Source: Prolixibacteraceae bacterium
GTDB taxonomy: Bacteria; Bacteroidota; Bacteroidia; Bacteroidales; Prolixibacteraceae
Assembly (NCBI GenBank): GCA_007116765.1
Contig: SKHV01000493.1
Location: 1-28,836, forward strand
Direction of reading: 5' to 3'
DNA: 28,836 nucleotides
In this document: positions 1 through 8,313 of the stretch, piece by piece
Position numbering within the stretch: position 1 is the first letter of the stretch
How the letters are laid out: each line of letters starts with the position of its first letter
The notes under the pieces: model-generated
The model's input: only the letters and a program-made list of their open reading frames with translations
Database searches by the model: none
What the model was told of the DNA's origin: nothing
Program-made: the position numbers and the translations under genes

Positions 1-797
1 AAAACCATTGAAAGGCCTTTGGCTATAAAAAAGAAAGCCGTTAGCACTAAAATGATTGTGGCTCCCGAAGGCAGGTTGGTGTAATACGATATCATTAGTC
101 CGCTAATCATTCCGATAAATCCAATCAGAACCGATGCAAACAAAATGGACTTGAATTGTTTGGTGAATAAATTGGCAGTAGCTTGTGGCAGGGTTAGCAG
201 CGAAAGAATTAGAATTACTCCCGAAACCCTTATTCCCGAAACAATTACAAGTGCGCTAAGCACAATTAACAGGTAATTGAAAAGATCGACAGGAAGGTTA
301 CGTGCCCGTGCAAACTCTTCGTCGAACGAAATCATTATAATTGCACGGTAAAACAGCAGAAATATCACAATGACGGTGAGTGAAACAATTCCCATGAAAA
401 TTAAGTCGGAGGGAAGTACAGCCAAAATGCTTCCAAACAGAAAGCCAATTAAATTTGGAGCATAGCCGGGTGTAATGGCAATAAAAATTATACCTATGGC
501 CATGCCAAGCGACCACCAAATGGCTATCGACGAGTCCTGTCTAATATTTCCCTTCAGTGTAAAATAATTAATGCCCAAAGCCGAAAAAACCGAAAAAACA
601 GCTGCGCCCAATATTGGATTCAGTCCAAGAAAATAGGCAATGCCAATTCCTCCAAACGAAGCATGAGTGATACCACCGCCAATAAATACCATGCGGCGTG
701 CAACAATGTAGGTTCCTATAATGCCACACGAAATGGCGGTTAAAGTAGCCGCTAAAAGTGCATTGGTGAAGAATTTATATTGAAGTAGTTCAAGCAT
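1..797 (-). CDS. znuB: Metal ABC transporter permease, ZnuB/MntB (ABC-3) family, 3' end off window
   Basis: Inner-membrane channel subunit of a zinc/manganese-type ABC importer. From the ATG at 797 the reading frame stays open to the left edge, giving about 265 visible residues. The protein is very hydrophobic with at least six membrane spans. After the first span comes the typical ABC-3 sequence GGGITHASFGGIGIA, followed by SVFSALGINYF and later RVSGVILILSLLTLPQA, which fits the conserved helix of this family. It starts 15 bp after the ATPase gene and is the third gene of a znuA-znuC-znuB order. The family cannot separate zinc from manganese by sequence alone, so the metal is inferred mainly from the His-rich binding protein. 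The C-terminus is missing only because of the window edge. Confidence 0.88.
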   Translation of the reverse strand, partial: MLELLQYKFFTNALLAATLTAISCGIIGTYIVARRMVFIGGGITHASFGGIGIAYFLGLNPILGAAVFSVFSALGINYFTLKGNIRQDSSIAIWWSLGMAIGIIFIAITPGYAPNLIGFLFGSILAVLPSDLIFMGIVSLTVIVIFLLFYRAIIMISFDEEFARARNLPVDLFNYLLIVLSALVIVSGIRVSGVILILSLLTLPQATANLFTKQFKSILFASVLIGFIGMISGLMISYYTNLPSGATIILVLTAFFFIAKGLSMV

Positions 798-812
798 TTT
801 AGTGTTTTTCGG

Positions 813-1565
813 TTAATGTGAATGAGTACCTAATACGGTATGAGGTACTTCGCCGTGTGTAATTATTTGTATGGGGCAATTGTATGCCGCAAGTTGCTTG
901 GCCGAAATGACGTTCGACGGGTGCATGTGCAAATTTCTGCTTACGCACGCAATACTTTTCACGTGAGAGGTAATTGTACCTAAATCGTGCGAAACTAAGA
1001 GAATGGCCATTCGTTTATTTAACTCTTTAAGTTTGGCGTACAATTCACTTTCAAATTTATTGTCTACAAAGGTGTTGGGCTCGTCGAGTATCAGTAGTTT
1101 TGGCTCCGAAATTAAAGCGCGACCCAGAAAAACACGTTGCATTTGTCCGCCCGAAAGCTCACCAATGGGTTTCCGTGACAAGTGCAAAATTCCCAGTTCA
1201 TCCATTATTTGCTTCGCCTTTTGTTTTTTGTTGCTGCTAAGCTTTCTTAGCCAGTTTTCGTGGCCTGCAAAGCCCGACAATACAACATCGGATACCGAAA
1301 CCGGAAAGCTTTGATCGAACTTATTGACCTGCGGCAGATAGCCAATGTCGCTTCCCCTGTCTTTGAGCTTTTCCGAAAAGCTAATTTTCCCTTTAGTGGG
1401 CGATACCAGTCCTAATATTGCTTTAAGTAAGGTAGTTTTTCCACCGCCGTTGGGGCCAATTACACCAATGAAATCATTGTGTTGAATTTGCATTGATGCA
1501 CTTTCGAGAGCCACAACACTCCCGTACTTCACGGTGAGTTCTTTTATTTCAACTAAAACACTCAT
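813..1565 (-). CDS. znuC: Metal ABC transporter ATP-binding protein, ZnuC type
   Basis: ATPase that powers the metal importer. All core motifs are visible: Walker A GPNGGGKTT near residue 38, Q-loop in IGYLPQ, signature LSGGQMQRV, Walker B LLILDEPN followed by the H-loop SHD. The Walker B run ends DEPN where DEPT or DEPF is common, which should be tolerated since the catalytic Glu is present. At 250 residues it is normal for ZnuC. The C-terminal 40 residues are rich in His (HMHP, THGEVPH, THSH), as in many zinc-transport ATPases. It lies 15 bp after znuA and 15 bp before the permease gene, so all three are probably one transcript. Confidence 0.93.
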   Translation of the reverse strand: MSVLVEIKELTVKYGSVVALESASMQIQHNDFIGVIGPNGGGKTTLLKAILGLVSPTKGKISFSEKLKDRGSDIGYLPQVNKFDQSFPVSVSDVVLSGFAGHENWLRKLSSNKKQKAKQIMDELGILHLSRKPIGELSGGQMQRVFLGRALISEPKLLILDEPNTFVDNKFESELYAKLKELNKRMAILLVSHDLGTITSHVKSIACVSRNLHMHPSNVISAKQLAAYNCPIQIITHGEVPHTVLGTHSH

Positions 1566-1580
1566 GATTTTTTGAGCCGG

Positions 1581-2462
1581 TTATTGAGCCAGCGACTTTT
1601 TAATTTTATCGGCCATGGAATACATTTCGCTTATCCAGTCTTCTTCCAGCGGGTCAAGCATTTCCACTGTGGCTCCAATTTCGTGAGCTATGGCAGTGGC
1701 CTGCGCAGTTTCAAATTGCGATTGCACAAATATTGTATTGATGTGTTTTTCGCGAGCGGTGTCCACAATTTTTTTCATATGAGCTGTGCTTGGGGTTTTA
1801 CCCTCGTACTCAACCGACAATTGTTGCAAGTGATAGTCGCGGGCAAAATACCCCAGCGAGGGATGAAAAATCATGAACGACCGTTCGGTAGAGTCGGCCA
1901 GTAATGCTCTTATGTGGTTGTCGAGTGAGTCAATCTCATCTATAAACACTTTCAGGTTGCTTTCGAAAAGCGCCTTACTTTCAGGAAAATGTTTGCTCAG
2001 TGTACTACTAATTGTTCTCGACATGGTTTTTACATTCTCGGGCGAAGTCCAAATATGCGGGTCGGTGCCGTGGTTATGGGTATGATCGTTTTCGTCGCAG
2101 TGATGATCACTCACAAGTAAATCAATGCCTTTACTGTTCGATACATAATCCACGTCGGGGGCAGAATTGTTGAAACGGCTCATCCAGGGTTTCTCAAAAC
2201 CCAAATGCCCTACATAAAAATAAATCACCGAATTCGAAAGTTCCTGAATTTGGCGCGGTGTGGGTTCATATTCTTCGGGGCTTATTCCGGGGGGAACCAT
2301 AATGTTAACTGAAACAAGTTCTCCTGCAATTTTTTCAACAAAAAATTTCTGAGGAGGAATGGTTACCGTAACAATGGGGCTATCATCGCTTTGCTTATTT
2401 TGTTGACATGCGAATGCTGTGATAGCAATTACAAACAACAGCAGTATTCTTTGTACTTTCAT
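1581..2462 (-). CDS. znuA: Metal-binding lipoprotein of zinc ABC importer, ZnuA type
   Basis: Extracytoplasmic solute-binding protein (cluster A-I) that delivers Zn2+ or Mn2+ to the permease. The 293-residue protein begins with a lipoprotein signal ending in ITAFAC, so it is likely lipid-anchored. A His/Asp-rich loop (DHHCDENDHTHNHG, about residues 117-130) is typical of zinc binders. Ligand motifs seen are DPHIWTSP, FHPSLGYF and MLDPLEEDW. The first-ligand motif, usually PGxxPHxYEPTP, reads SPEEYEPTP, so the usual His is Glu. It is the first gene of the operon. Zinc is the likely substrate; manganese cannot be excluded. Confidence 0.9.
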   Translation of the reverse strand: MKVQRILLLFVIAITAFACQQNKQSDDSPIVTVTIPPQKFFVEKIAGELVSVNIMVPPGISPEEYEPTPRQIQELSNSVIYFYVGHLGFEKPWMSRFNNSAPDVDYVSNSKGIDLLVSDHHCDENDHTHNHGTDPHIWTSPENVKTMSRTISSTLSKHFPESKALFESNLKVFIDEIDSLDNHIRALLADSTERSFMIFHPSLGYFARDYHLQQLSVEYEGKTPSTAHMKKIVDTAREKHINTIFVQSQFETAQATAIAHEIGATVEMLDPLEEDWISEMYSMADKIKKSLAQ

Positions 2463-2516
2463 TAGTAAATCTATTTTGGTTTATTTAAAAATAAAAAATA
2501 ACATAACAAGTTTGTG

Positions 2517-2524
2517 CAAATTTA
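2517..2524 (-). promoter_or_regulatory. Candidate -7 box for the znuACB operon
   Basis: Read on the minus strand the sequence is TAAATTTG, a full match to the Bacteroidota -7 consensus TAnnTTTG, about 55 bp ahead of the znuA ATG. No clear TTTG -33 box is present. Between it and the start lies an AT-rich inverted repeat, TTTATTT-AA-AAATAAA (2480-2495), that could be an operator but may be chance in such AT-rich DNA. Confidence 0.4.
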
Positions 2525-2528
2525 GTTT

Positions 2529-2798
2529 TTAATTTTTGCTTTTGTCCTGCTTACGTGTAGGAACCGGATCGTAACCGTGTGTGCCCCACGGATGGCATTT
2601 TGATAAACGATTCATACCCAGCCAAAACCCCTTGAAGGGTCCATGTATCTTGATGGCCTCGATCATATACGTTGAGCAGGTGGGCACATGGCGACACGAT
2701 GTGGGTGTGAGTGGCGAAATTGCATATTTATAAAAGTACACCAATAACAGTAGTGGATAGCTGATTATTTTTTTTATGATTTCGGCCAGTTTCTTCAT
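2529..2798 (-). CDS. yidD: Membrane protein insertion efficiency factor YidD
   Basis: Small membrane-associated protein that helps YidC-dependent insertion of inner-membrane proteins. The 89 residues show the complete family pattern: a short hydrophobic/amphipathic N-terminus, then YKYAISPL, three conserved Cys in SCRHVPTCSTYM and RLSKCHPWG, and the ending GYDPVP. The ATG overlaps the dcd stop codon as ATGA, so translation is probably coupled. In many bacteria yidD sits between rnpA and yidC; here it stands with dcd instead, with none of those partners in view. Confidence 0.93.
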   Translation of the reverse strand: MKKLAEIIKKIISYPLLLLVYFYKYAISPLTPTSCRHVPTCSTYMIEAIKIHGPFKGFWLGMNRLSKCHPWGTHGYDPVPTRKQDKSKN

Positions 2799-3316
2799 TT
2801 TATAAAATCGCGGTATAAAAGACTGGGTTGAATGCCTTTATTGTTCTGATATTTTCCGCTTTTGTATTGTTCGTAGTCTCCCAGTATGCTGTGATAGTAA
2901 ATTTGACATATTTCTACATTGGGGAAAATTCTGATCGGCTGTACGCAAAATATTTCCAGTGTCCAGAAACCCGAGAAACCTACATCGCCAAAACCTGCGG
3001 TTACGTGTATAAATAGTCCCAGCCTGCCAACCGATGAGCGCCCTTCGAGCATGGGTACCAGTTTTTCGGTGCGTGTATGTTCAACTGTACGCCCCAGGTA
3101 TAGTTTGTTGGTTTCAAGCAAAAGTCCTTCCTCCGGAATTGTAATTTCGTGTGCTGTGTTTTCTTTTTTCATATCCAGCACATTTTCGTCATACACCATG
3201 AGCTTATTGTGTAACCTGAGGTTATAGCTGTTAGGATTGAGCTGTTCCCTATTGAAGGGAGTAATAAATATGTCGTTATTCAGCCGTTTTTCAATTTCTT
3301 TTCCTGAAAGAATCAT
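2795..3316 (-). CDS. dcd: dCTP deaminase
   Basis: Converts dCTP to dUTP, feeding dTMP synthesis in the cytoplasm. The protein (173 residues from the chosen start) shows the trimeric dUTPase-fold signature: GRSSVGRLGLFIHVTAGFGD, then the catalytic-Glu strand FWTLEI. The Arg and Ser of GRSS and the Glu of TLEI correspond to the known active-site positions of Dcd. I chose the ATG at 3316 (MILSGKEIEKRL), which matches the family N-terminus; an in-frame TTG 33 bp upstream would add 11 residues but overlaps the candidate -7 box. A bifunctional dCTP deaminase/dUTPase is possible but cannot be told from this sequence. Confidence 0.9.
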   Translation of the reverse strand: MILSGKEIEKRLNNDIFITPFNREQLNPNSYNLRLHNKLMVYDENVLDMKKENTAHEITIPEEGLLLETNKLYLGRTVEHTRTEKLVPMLEGRSSVGRLGLFIHVTAGFGDVGFSGFWTLEIFCVQPIRIFPNVEICQIYYHSILGDYEQYKSGKYQNNKGIQPSLLYRDFIK

Positions 3317-3346
3317 TGCTTTAAAGTTTATTTGTTTTGTGGTTTG

Positions 3347-3354
3347 CAAATATA
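3347..3354 (-). promoter_or_regulatory. Candidate -7 box for dcd-yidD
   Basis: On the minus strand this reads TATATTTG, followed by CA, a full match to TAnnTTTG, about 31 bp ahead of the dcd ATG. Its position leaves a short leader and argues against the upstream TTG start. A -33 TTTG is not evident. Confidence 0.45.
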
Positions 3355-3726
3355 ATCAGTTTAAACCTTTAGGCTGAAATTCGAAAGAATATTTATTTCG
3401 GTATTAATGCTATAATAATTTTATAAGAGTGAAACATGATGTTCCTACAATGCTCGCTTATATTTGTTGCTATAGTTTATTATTTCCTTTTTAATTGGGC
3501 TTGATTAAGCACTGTTCGCAATTTCACTAGGGGGGTAAAAATTATAGCATGGGGTGTATTTATTTGCAGAGCGCTTTATTTGCAATATATGTGATACACT
3601 TGCAATAAATATTACATCAATTTAGAAGTAATTTTTTGTTGACCCAAGAAAATATTGGCATTTTTAAAAAAATGTTTTTTACTAATTTTTAAACTTAGCA
3701 GTTATTAACTTAAACTTAGAAAAATT
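3355..3726. other. Gene-free AT-rich region before the T9SS protein gene
   Basis: With the dcd leader this makes about 410 bp without a supported gene. It separates two divergent genes. It holds a full TAnnTTTG match on the plus strand (TATATTTG, 3459-3466) but without a -33 partner and about 260 bp from the next start. Near the downstream gene the sequence GTTTTTTACTAATTTTTA resembles the stretch ahead of the lipoprotein gene at 23929. The longest plus-strand ORF starting with ATG is about 22 codons and hydrophobic; I do not call it. Confidence 0.5.
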
Positions 3727-6700
3727 ATGAAGTTTAGACTTTTACTCTTAATTATGTTTGTATGCGCAAGTGTGCTACACGCACAAGACGATGTGCCTCT
3801 TCACGAGCAAGAAGTAAATCACCCCGCCAGGGAGTTTGCATACAATCAATTGATTATCTCGGAAGCGAGATTAGACGCAGGTCACCTTCCTTACGTTGAA
3901 ATAACAAACGTTGGAGATGTAACCATTAATTTGAAAGATTTCGAATTGGGTAATGTTGACCCTTGGAATGATCCTTATTTTCCACCACAAGATCGCTGGC
4001 TTATGTTACCCGATCATGAATTGGCTCCCGGAGAATCTTATGTACTAGCCAAAGTGTTTGACTGGCATAGGCACATGAATATAGTAGATCCGGTTGAATA
4101 TGGATTCATTACCCAAAAGGAAATGTGGCATGTTGCCGACTTCCATCTTCATATTGCTGAAGCTCCCGGGGCATCGTTGAATAATCCTGCTCCAAACGAC
4201 AGTGTTATGCTTGGTGGTAATGTACTAGAGTCATGGGGTGGACGCGGATGTTATTTTATCCGTCATCACTTTATCAATCCTGAAACCGGTCAAAAAGACT
4301 CGGTGGTGGTTGATGCTGTTAACGGTCTTTTCACCGGAGACAACGGACGCAGACCTCATGCCGGACCAGATAATGTTGCCGGTGTTGAAAATGGTACAGA
4401 GACTAGAATATTAGTTCGTAAAACAAGCGTTACTCAAGGTAACCTCGATTGGTTATCGGCTCGCGGTATCGATATTGAAGATTCAGAATGGTTGCCAATA
4501 CGTATTCTTCCAGGACCCTATGGTGGTAATAACCGTAAAGTTTTCTGGACCTTGGGTAACCATGAAAACATTACTTTGAATGAGCAAACGGTACGTTCAA
4601 ATACTGTTGACGTTGATTGGGATGCGAAAACAATGACTGTAGCTTGGGGTGCACGTAGAAATGACTCCATCATGGCAGAGTTTGAGTATCAACCCGGATT
4701 GGCCTGGTGGTATGAATTGAATAGTAATCCTGAAGATTCTGCTTATGTATCTGTTCGTACAGGCGATTTATTAACGCTAAAAGCCGTAGGTGAAGATCTT
4801 AATATCATGACTTTTGAGCTTACTGCTCTTCCTCCAACAGCTTCTGAAGCAAGAGTTGTTCCTTTAAATGCACGTGGTGGCGACGGTGGTTACTATCAGC
4901 CATTCCAGGTTACTGATGGCTTTCAACTGGATACAATTTATAGTGTACCATTTGCAGAGCGTGTAGATACTTTATTCAAATATTTGGAAAAAGCTCCAGC
5001 AGCTAATTGGGAAATTGTTTGGGTTGATGGCGTTGCACGTCCCGACCTTAAAGATGGCGATAAACTGAAAGTTACGTCAGAAGACGCAAGTACAACTAAA
5101 GAATACTACGTAAAGGTAACTGAGTTCAGACCAAACCGTAATCCCGAGTTGGCTTCAATTACATGGCCCGATATACCTGAGTTTTATAAAGGTATTTTTG
5201 GATGGGTAGGCGACACCATTCCTGGTTTCTCACCCACCCGTTTCAATTATGAAGTGGAAATTCCCATGGACGTAACAGGCGTACCTGCTTTTGTGGCTAA
5301 ACCCGAGAATCCTAATACTAAAGTGGTTGTAGAGCGTGCGAAATCGTTCGAGGGCGAACGTGCCGATCGTACAACAAAAATTCATACTACTGCAGAGTTT
5401 GGTCCCGGTGCTGAAGGTAGATTCGAAAGGACTTACAACATTGTATTGAGACAAGAACAAGATCCAGATCATATACAATCATTCGAGGCAGAACCATTTT
5501 TCTCACAAATATCAATGCGTGAAAACTGGGGTAACGGATTTGTTGAAGTAGCTAACCCTGGAACAGAACCTCTCGATATGAGTCGTTATGTAATCGTACG
5601 CTCAAACAATGATCCTGTTACTGCAATTACTGAAAGTTCAGGTGATGATAACTGGGATAACCGTTTCCGTCGTTATGTACCCGGTTATATTTGGGCTGAC
5701 GAAGACAGTTGGCAGTTAGAACCAGGTATATTGGTTGAGGATCTTGCAATAAACTCAATTGTTGACCCCGGTGGTGTATTTGCTATGGGTTGGTTGAATG
5801 CCAATATGGATAATGGACAACCACACCCGCGTCATGATAATTTGAATGTTAACTTCCATTCTGACTTCAACCCATGGGGGTATGAATTTAATGATGGTCA
5901 AATTGTAGCTCATGGCTGGATAAATGAGACTTTCCACCTGTATCGTATCGATAACGATTCTGTACTTCAAGGCCTTAAGCCGCTGGGCGATATCAATGAT
6001 GTAACACACCTTGATGTATTTGGACATGGAGACGGAAATGACTGGGGATGGGTTGACGGTGTTGAAACCGGCCAAAACAGTGGTTTCATTCGCAAACCAC
6101 ATATCTATAGAGGTAATACCGTACCCGGTGCAGCATTTGGCGATGGAGAAACAGGATCGGAATGGGCATATACCAATATTGCTTACTGGGCAGCCAGGGG
6201 TTATGGATGGCCTATGGATCAGGTAATGAGCTCCGATGGTATTGGTTCTCACCAGCTTGACCCAATTACTGAGTATCTTTCAACAGTAACTTCTACTGCT
6301 TATATTGTGAGCAAAGGTTACAGTGACGATGAGTCAATCAGCTTTATCCAAACCGGAACAACTGTTGCTGACTTCCTTGCTAATTTGAATAAAGCAGATG
6401 AAGGGCAAGTATTGAAAGTGTACCGTAATGGAAACGAATTAGGTGATGCAGATGTAATACAAGATGGAGATGTTCTTTCGGTATATTCAGCCAACCAGTT
6501 CTTTGGTGAAGATATTGAAGTTGCTGAAGAGAATCAATACACTACATTATATGCTCTGAGCACATCAGATGATGGATTAGACAATAATGCATTGCTTACT
6601 TCAGGTGTTTATACAGTTACTGTAAATGGAAATGAAGGTACTATTGAAGGTTTCGATACCGATGCCACAATTCGCGAGGTTTATGACAATGTACAGGCTC

Positions 6701-7644
6701 CTGCAACTGCACACCTGTTCACTCAACACTTTGAAGATGGTGCTTACGCTCCCTTCCAAAAGTTGAATCTTGATACAGCTTATGTTGATGTATTGGTGAG
6801 CGACAAGGTTTACTTCGAAGTAACAGCACAAGACAAAACCACAAAAATCACTTATCAGTTAATTCCGAACAGTGAAGATAACGACGCTTATGTGCTTTCT
6901 TCTGTTTATCTTGTGAATCAAGAAATCAAAGAGATTTCTTATGTACCTAACAACACAAGTGTTGTTGGTTTGTACAGCAACCTTATTCCTGCTCCGGGTG
7001 CATCAATGGTGTTGAAAAACAACATGGAGCAAGAAAGAGAAATTGGAAACATTTACAAAGATGATATACTTTGGGTTACTGCCCGCGACGGTGAAACTCA
7101 AAGCCAATACTCTCTGTTTACTATTAATGATTTGAGAGCTACATACCTTGCATTCTTATTCTCTGACGTTTACAACGTAAATCGTCAAACATTAAGAGTA
7201 ACAGATGTGCCAGAAGAAACTTCTGTTGCTGATTTCCTTGCAGGTTTGTATCCTTCAATGGGTGCCACTATTGCTTTGTTCGACGAAGACGGTAACGAAA
7301 AAACTTCAGGCACAGTAAATACTTACGATTTTGTACGCGTAACATCTTCTGATGGAAGTAATGTTAGTGACTATGAGGTTACTTTACGTGTGTCAGCTAG
7401 AATTATTGATTTAGCGAATGTAAAAGTTTATCCTAACCCAACAAGCGGCGAGGTTAACATTACAGGCATAAGCAAAGGTAACACCATTAGAGTATTCAAT
7501 GCTCTAGGTCACAACGTGATGAACTATGAATCAAGGGGTACTGAAGAAATGATTTCTCTTGACAATCAACCTTCAGGTGTTTACTTCGTAATTGTAAATA
7601 GCACTTCGCAACAAGTTGCTAAGTTCAAGTTAATTAAGAGATAA
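3727..7644 (+). CDS. Large secreted modular protein with lamin-tail-like domains and T9SS type A sorting domain
   Basis: Predicted extracellular or cell-surface protein of 1305 residues; its role is unknown. A signal peptide (MKFRLLLLIMFVCASVLHAQ) opens it. Residues about 38-190 resemble a lamin-tail beta-sandwich (NQLIISEARLD, YVEITNVGD, LAPGESYVL), and about 594-720 hold a second such region (GFVEVANPGTEPLDMSRYVI). About 401-466 and 851-1220 contain roughly five related beta-rich units marked by TSVADFL-like and DGxxxSxYxV-like patterns, for example GDKLKVTSEDASTTKEYYV. The last about 78 residues (VKVYPNPTSGEVNITG to KFKLIKR) are a type A sorting domain, known to direct export by the type IX system and then be removed. 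It stands alone between a long leader and a strong terminator. Adhesin, matrix protein or enzyme carrier are all possible; no catalytic motif was recognised. Confidence 0.9.
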   Translation: MKFRLLLLIMFVCASVLHAQDDVPLHEQEVNHPAREFAYNQLIISEARLDAGHLPYVEITNVGDVTINLKDFELGNVDPWNDPYFPPQDRWLMLPDHELAPGESYVLAKVFDWHRHMNIVDPVEYGFITQKEMWHVADFHLHIAEAPGASLNNPAPNDSVMLGGNVLESWGGRGCYFIRHHFINPETGQKDSVVVDAVNGLFTGDNGRRPHAGPDNVAGVENGTETRILVRKTSVTQGNLDWLSARGIDIEDSEWLPIRILPGPYGGNNRKVFWTLGNHENITLNEQTVRSNTVDVDWDAKTMTVAWGARRNDSIMAEFEYQPGLAWWYELNSNPEDSAYVSVRTGDLLTLKAVGEDLNIMTFELTALPPTASEARVVPLNARGGDGGYYQPFQVTDGFQLDTIYSVPFAERVDTLFKYLEKAPAANWEIVWVDGVARPDLKDGDKLKVTSEDASTTKEYYVKVTEFRPNRNPELASITWPDIPEFYKGIFGWVGDTIPGFSPTRFNYEVEIPMDVTGVPAFVAKPENPNTKVVVERAKSFEGERADRTTKIHTTAEFGPGAEGRFERTYNIVLRQEQDPDHIQSFEAEPFFSQISMRENWGNGFVEVANPGTEPLDMSRYVIVRSNNDPVTAITESSGDDNWDNRFRRYVPGYIWADEDSWQLEPGILVEDLAINSIVDPGGVFAMGWLNANMDNGQPHPRHDNLNVNFHSDFNPWGYEFNDGQIVAHGWINETFHLYRIDNDSVLQGLKPLGDINDVTHLDVFGHGDGNDWGWVDGVETGQNSGFIRKPHIYRGNTVPGAAFGDGETGSEWAYTNIAYWAARGYGWPMDQVMSSDGIGSHQLDPITEYLSTVTSTAYIVSKGYSDDESISFIQTGTTVADFLANLNKADEGQVLKVYRNGNELGDADVIQDGDVLSVYSANQFFGEDIEVAEENQYTTLYALSTSDDGLDNNALLTSGVYTVTVNGNEGTIEGFDTDATIREVYDNVQAPATAHLFTQHFEDGAYAPFQKLNLDTAYVDVLVSDKVYFEVTAQDKTTKITYQLIPNSEDNDAYVLSSVYLVNQEIKEISYVPNNTSVVGLYSNLIPAPGASMVLKNNMEQEREIGNIYKDDILWVTARDGETQSQYSLFTINDLRATYLAFLFSDVYNVNRQTLRVTDVPEETSVADFLAGLYPSMGATIALFDEDGNEKTSGTVNTYDFVRVTSSDGSNVSDYEVTLRVSARIIDLANVKVYPNPTSGEVNITGISKGNTIRVFNALGHNVMNYESRGTEEMISLDNQPSGVYFVIVNSTSQQVAKFKLIKR

Positions 7645-7661
7645 TAACTAAGCTCGGTTTC

Positions 7662-7698
7662 AAAAAAGGGGTTTGCCACTGGCAAACCCCTTTTTTTT
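7662..7698 (+). terminator. Strong intrinsic terminator of the T9SS protein gene
   Basis: A perfect stem (AAAAAAGGGGTTTGCC against GGCAAACCCCTTTTTT) with loop ACT is followed by a run of eight T, 17 bp after the stop codon. Confidence 0.93.
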
Positions 7699-7702
7699 AC
7701 AT

Positions 7703-7737
7703 AAAAAAGAGACTGCCTTTTTAAAGACAGCCTCTTT
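7703..7737 (-). terminator. Intrinsic terminator of the STAS-like gene
   Basis: On the minus strand the arm AAAGAGGCTGTCTTT pairs with AAAGGCAGTCTCTTT through two G-U wobbles and then runs into six T. On the plus strand the same positions are A-C mismatches, so the hairpin works better for the leftward gene ending at 7780. Confidence 0.8.
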
Positions 7738-7779
7738 CTATGTAAAAGATGCTACAAATAAACAAACTCAAAATTGCTT

Positions 7780-8160
7780 TCAAACGGCTTGTGAAATATT
7801 GCTGCTTATGAGTTCATGAATTGCCTCCTCTTTCGAACTGCAAACTTTTACATTTCTTCCTGTAAGAGCTATAAAACCCTTGTAAAATATATTCATTAAG
7901 CCTTTCAGTCCAATTACTGCACTCATTTTCACGTGAGGATTATTTGCTTTCACATAATTGACAAAAAGGTTGTATATGTCGGTGTTAAAATGCATGTCGC
8001 CCAAATTGGTAATAGTATAGAGCGAGTTGAAGTGCTGCTTCCTTATGTACGAAGCAAATACTTCAATTTGTTGAATTATATCTTCCTTTTTTTTTAGTCC
8101 TGAAAAATCGAGGTAGACTATTTCGGTGTTTTCAACTTTCATTATTTCCGGCCTTCTCAT
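7780..8160 (-). CDS. STAS-like domain protein
   Basis: A 126-residue soluble protein whose pattern (RPEI at the start, IVYLDFSGL, a central TITNLGDMHFN and a late LTGRNVKVCSSKEEAI) matches a family of small single-domain proteins common in Bacteroidota that have a STAS/SpoIIAA-like alpha-beta fold. This assignment rests on my memory of the family pattern. No catalytic residues are evident; such proteins are thought to act by protein-protein contact. The first ATG is kept because the RPEI segment recurs at the N-terminus of relatives; an internal ATG 18 bp later is possible. It is followed by its own terminator and lies 153 bp downstream of the methyltransferase gene. Confidence 0.65.
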   Translation of the reverse strand: MRRPEIMKVENTEIVYLDFSGLKKKEDIIQQIEVFASYIRKQHFNSLYTITNLGDMHFNTDIYNLFVNYVKANNPHVKMSAVIGLKGLMNIFYKGFIALTGRNVKVCSSKEEAIHELISSNISQAV

Positions 8161-8313
8161 AGCAGCAATTGTTAAGTGATTTTAATGTTTAGTTTAAAAA
8201 TATTAACAAATATGCATCATTTGGATCTATATTGAAAGTGCTTGTGTGTAGATTGCAGCATTTAGTTTGTGAAAGATCGGTTTCACTTAGTATATGTTTT
8301 TTGCCTCGAATAC

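Noticed and set aside
3459..3466. TATATTTG as promoter of the T9SS protein gene
   Set aside because: It matches the -7 consensus but has no -33 partner and lies about 260 bp from the ATG in very AT-rich DNA.
5755..6252. 165-codon minus-strand ORF inside the T9SS protein gene
   Set aside because: It is a shadow of the long plus-strand gene, with no start context or domain.
8269..8286. GTGAAA-GATCGG-TTTCAC hairpin as methyltransferase terminator
   Set aside because: The stem has only six base pairs and no T tract follows on the minus strand.
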